Assembly: GCA_020048285.1 (NCBI GenBank)
Contig: JAIFMU010000009.1
Span: 1 to 64,000 of the forward strand
Length of the DNA stretch: 64,000 nucleotides
Source: a bacterium
GTDB lineage: Bacteria; Fibrobacterota; Chitinivibrionia; Chitinivibrionales; Chitinivibrionaceae
Reading direction: 5' to 3'
The notes under the pieces are model-generated. The model searched no databases and was not told the DNA's origin. It was given only the letters and a program-made list of their open reading frames with translations. A program made the position numbers and the translations under genes. Of this stretch, positions 61,308-64,000 are shown piece after piece; position 1 is the first letter of the stretch, and every line of letters begins with the position of its first letter.

Positions 61308-64000
61308 ATGGGATATAAAAAAGGACAAGTTCTTCAGTTCATGAGTGCATCTTCGCCGGAAAAGATAGAACAGGCGATATACGAGCTATGTCTTTTTCGC
61401 GCCACGATTCTGACTAAAACAGATATCGCAGAGTATCTCAATACCCAAAAAATTGCCACCACCGGAGGAAAACGATTCACCACAGCGGATGTGAACGCTC
61501 ACTTGGTTTCTCTGCTGGATAAGAAAAAAATCACCAAGATTTATCACTCTGGATCTGATCGATTTGGACTGGCCAGCACAAATAGTTTGGGTGATTCAGA
61601 CGCTATGGATCTGATCTTTTCAGGAAGACTCAAGGAGTTAGGCGAAAGCGAATTTTTGGATTCGTTGAGCAAGCAGTTTGAGTTCCCGAGTATTTGGTAT
61701 TCACAAGATCGCCAGTTTGGGATTCTTCGCTGGGCATGGGCAACGGGAAGCAAAGCGGTGGAAGCACTTATGGAGTATCGCGGTGCTTATTCATCCCGAG
61801 TAGAGCCATACAGCTCGGAACAGTACCGGCGAATATTTCCAGCTGATCGCATTGAAGAGATGTACAACTTCATAGACAACAATCTTCAGAATGAAATGGT
61901 CAACCACCTGATTTCAATATCCTATGGGCCTGGAATAGAAAAGGTTATCGCCTTGTTAGATCGTGTACTCAAAAAAGATGTCCGATCAAACCTCACCTTT
62001 AACGAATCATATTTGTTTCATTTTGTGGGAACATCCGATCGCGAAGGAGCTAAGTCGCTATTCGGTGAAGAGTCGTTTTCCTATAAACTCTTCGATGGCC
62101 TTACCGCTCTGCTTGAATTGCGCGGCACTGATGCGTCATCACAACTCACCGCCGCCGTGGCGATGTACCGCAAGGTATCCAAAAAGCGAGCCTTTGTTCC
62201 TGAAAAAACCGTGGGAGCAATCTGGCTTTTGCTCTTGTGGGCAGAAAATCGCGAACGGGAGTTCACTGAAGAGTTTGAAAGATTCAAAAAGCAAAATAAA
62301 TATTACCTCTCAGTTGATCTTCCTCTCTCCGCGGCATCAACAAGCAAAACCAATGGAACCACTGGAACGATTGACTCGTATTCGTATTACTGCGCGAAAA
62401 ATGTGACCTCCCCGTTTGATGCAATTCCCGCGGTGTTGGGTCAGTTCGTCGCGCGGCGAAAGTGCAACAATCAGCTTTCAGATGAACTCTTGACGCTTGC
62501 GGGAACAGCAGAGTCGTGCGGGTATGTGCAACTGGCGAAATTCCTCGGCGAAGGTGTGCAAGCGAAGGGGATTCCGCTGGATGGAAAACTGTTCAAAAAG
62601 GTGGAAAACTGGGAACTGCTTATGCGCCGTCTCGAAGAGTTGGCAGATGGAACGTCCGCTGCAGCAAAGGAGAGCAGTGTAACCACGAAACGTCTGGCGT
62701 GGTATCTTTCATGGTCTGACGACTTCCAACATTTTCAGCTCGACCCATTCGAACAATCACTTCAGAAAAAAGGGTGGTCTGCCGGGAAAAAAGTTGCCTT
62801 GAAACGACTGAAAACGAATACCGGCGACCTGTCGTTCTTGATTCCTCAGGATATGGCCATTATAAAGGCGATCCGAAAAGAGAGTGGCGGGTGGTACGGC
62901 GACACCTTTTTCAATATGGAGATGGCGAAAGCGTGGCCGGCGCTGATAGGTCATCCCCATCTTTTTTGTGATCAGGCGAATGGACAGATTTCTGTGGAAC
63001 GCAAAGAACCTCAACTCATAGTCGAGAAAAAGTCCGGGCGAGTGGAACTGAAAATCGATCCGGCACCGGGGAATCGGGTCGATGGATTCTACACGATTAC
63101 TCGTTCTCTTGATGGAAATACCCTCTACTATACAGCCTTTACCGCTGAAATTCGCGATCTTCACAAGTTGATTTCCGGCGAAAATTCGATTCCCGCCGAA
63201 GCGCTTCCGCAGATCGAAAAGCTTGTGGGAAAACTGTCGCGAGTTATCACCGTGGGCGGAAATGTTGCCTCGGCTGACATCAAACTGGAACGCGGCGATT
63301 CGTCGGTAAAAGTTCGCTGTACACCGCAGGATGGCGGACTGTTGGTGTCACTTATCGTGATCCCTTCCGAAGCGACTGGCGCGGTGGTTCCGGGAACGGG
63401 CACGGAAATTCTTCAGGTGAGAAAAGGAACAAAACCGGTTCAAATTCAACGAGATCTCAAAGCTGAACTCAAATCGGCAAAAGCAATTCTCGCCGCGTGC
63501 GAATCGCTCATTCCCCACAAATCATTCAGTTGGTACTTGGCGGATCTCAACGAACAGCTTTCGTTTTTGTCGCAACTCAAAACCGTTACTCCTCAGCCGG
63601 AAATTCTGTGGCCCGAAGGGAAAAATCTCGAAGTATCCGCTCCCGTTTCTGCGAAGGGGCTGAAAATCAGCGTAAACGGCACAACGGATTGGCTCGAACT
63701 GGACGGCTTGGTAAAAATCGGGGAAAAAGAGGAGATCACCCTTTCAGAAATTCTTTCAAAAATGCAGGAGTCAAACGGCAGTCGTTTCATTGCGTTGTCG
63801 GATCGAAAATTTCTGGCAATCACGGAAAAACTGCGCAAACAACTCGATCTTCTGGCGGGGGTAAGCAAAAATTCCAAGAAAAAAGTGGAACTTCACCCGC
63901 TGGCGCTATTGGCTTCGGCAGAGCTGATCGAAGAGTCTTCGCTGACGGACAAAAAGAAATTGTGGGAAACGGTTCAAGATCGGTGGGAGCGAAGTGTGAC
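61308..64000 (+). CDS. N-terminal part of a large SNF2-helicase-like protein (runs off the window)
   Basis: About 897 codons without a stop, open at the window end. ATG at 61308 follows ACAGAGG. The first 100 residues look like a winged-helix part (ELCLFRATILTKTDIAEYLNT, VNAHLVSLLDKKKITKIYH), followed by a long helical-repeat region. From about residue 540 the sequence has the features found before the motor of bacterial SNF2 proteins (WLELDGLVKIGEKEEITLSE, SNGSRFIALSDRKFLAITEKL, ELHPLALLA). The Walker motifs would lie beyond 64000. Predicted DNA translocase or remodeler; partners unseen. Confidence 0.75.
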   Translation, partial: MGYKKGQVLQFMSASSPEKIEQAIYELCLFRATILTKTDIAEYLNTQKIATTGGKRFTTADVNAHLVSLLDKKKITKIYHSGSDRFGLASTNSLGDSDAMDLIFSGRLKELGESEFLDSLSKQFEFPSIWYSQDRQFGILRWAWATGSKAVEALMEYRGAYSSRVEPYSSEQYRRIFPADRIEEMYNFIDNNLQNEMVNHLISISYGPGIEKVIALLDRVLKKDVRSNLTFNESYLFHFVGTSDREGAKSLFGEESFSYKLFDGLTALLELRGTDASSQLTAAVAMYRKVSKKRAFVPEKTVGAIWLLLLWAENREREFTEEFERFKKQNKYYLSVDLPLSAASTSKTNGTTGTIDSYSYYCAKNVTSPFDAIPAVLGQFVARRKCNNQLSDELLTLAGTAESCGYVQLAKFLGEGVQAKGIPLDGKLFKKVENWELLMRRLEELADGTSAAAKESSVTTKRLAWYLSWSDDFQHFQLDPFEQSLQKKGWSAGKKVALKRLKTNTGDLSFLIPQDMAIIKAIRKESGGWYGDTFFNMEMAKAWPALIGHPHLFCDQANGQISVERKEPQLIVEKKSGRVELKIDPAPGNRVDGFYTITRSLDGNTLYYTAFTAEIRDLHKLISGENSIPAEALPQIEKLVGKLSRVITVGGNVASADIKLERGDSSVKVRCTPQDGGLLVSLIVIPSEATGAVVPGTGTEILQVRKGTKPVQIQRDLKAELKSAKAILAACESLIPHKSFSWYLADLNEQLSFLSQLKTVTPQPEILWPEGKNLEVSAPVSAKGLKISVNGTTDWLELDGLVKIGEKEEITLSEILSKMQESNGSRFIALSDRKFLAITEKLRKQLDLLAGVSKNSKKKVELHPLALLASAELIEESSLTDKKKLWETVQDRWERSV

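Noticed and set aside
1-64000. tRNA or rRNA genes
   Set aside because: No cloverleaf-like stretch or rRNA-like sequence was noticed in the gaps by eye; a dedicated scan was not possible.

Overview
The window looks like part of a genome from a Gram-negative, anaerobic or micro-aerobic bacterium, most likely of the Fibrobacterota (Fibrobacter/Chitinivibrio side). The signs are: a TIGR02147-type protein paired with a secreted lipoprotein (42199-44603), a TonB-dependent receptor with a string of carboxypeptidase-regulatory-like domains (3046-7074), secreted proteins with type-IX-like C-terminal tails, an Omp28/DUF6029/TlpA group, and an Rnf-type membrane complex. The placement is inference from protein families; no rRNA or tRNA gene was seen.

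Layout. 1-11961 (mostly minus): PHP-glycosyltransferase fusion, large TonB receptor, a PIN-type toxin-antitoxin pair bracketed by dense palindromic repeats, a CBS/DUF4388 protein and a CoA-disulfide-reductase-like enzyme with three rhodanese domains. 12001-16366: a complete replicon-maintenance module (RepA-like initiator, ParB, ParA, small HTH protein) with CGG-N8-CCG repeats before repA and two copies of a perfect 16-bp palindrome upstream of the par genes. This suggests a plasmid, chromid or integrated plasmid. 16367-21421: MerR/GyrI-like regulator, a urea transporter fused to an M23 peptidase, and two TPR proteins. 21534-24783: PqqD-like protein, ATP-grasp ligase and PLP decarboxylase whose N-terminus resembles a RiPP leader, with a 21-bp-period tandem array inside the cluster.

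25063-31250: an overlapping gene chain cydA-cydB-rnfD-rnfG-rnfE-rnfA-small Cys protein-rnfB. CydA has lost the quinol-binding Q-loop and its glutamate, RnfB keeps only its first FeS domain, and RnfC is absent from the window. This may be a quinone-independent oxygen (or NO) reductase wired to an Rnf-type ion pump, and is the strongest candidate for an undescribed system here. 31468-41739: M28 peptidase, DsbD, an intact IS630-type insertion sequence, and a five-gene envelope thiol-redox operon.

42199-44603: TIGR02147 protein and lipoprotein. 44733-59442 (all minus): an export and glycosylation locus with a GT7/LamG protein, three paralogous two-domain glycosyltransferases, two ABC exporters, an HlyD-like adaptor, a TolC-like protein, a DUF1796 protein and an Eis-like acetyltransferase. 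A second 21-bp-period array lies between the first ABC gene and the adaptor gene. 59946-64000: LRR-protein kinase and the start of a large SNF2-like protein that runs off the window.
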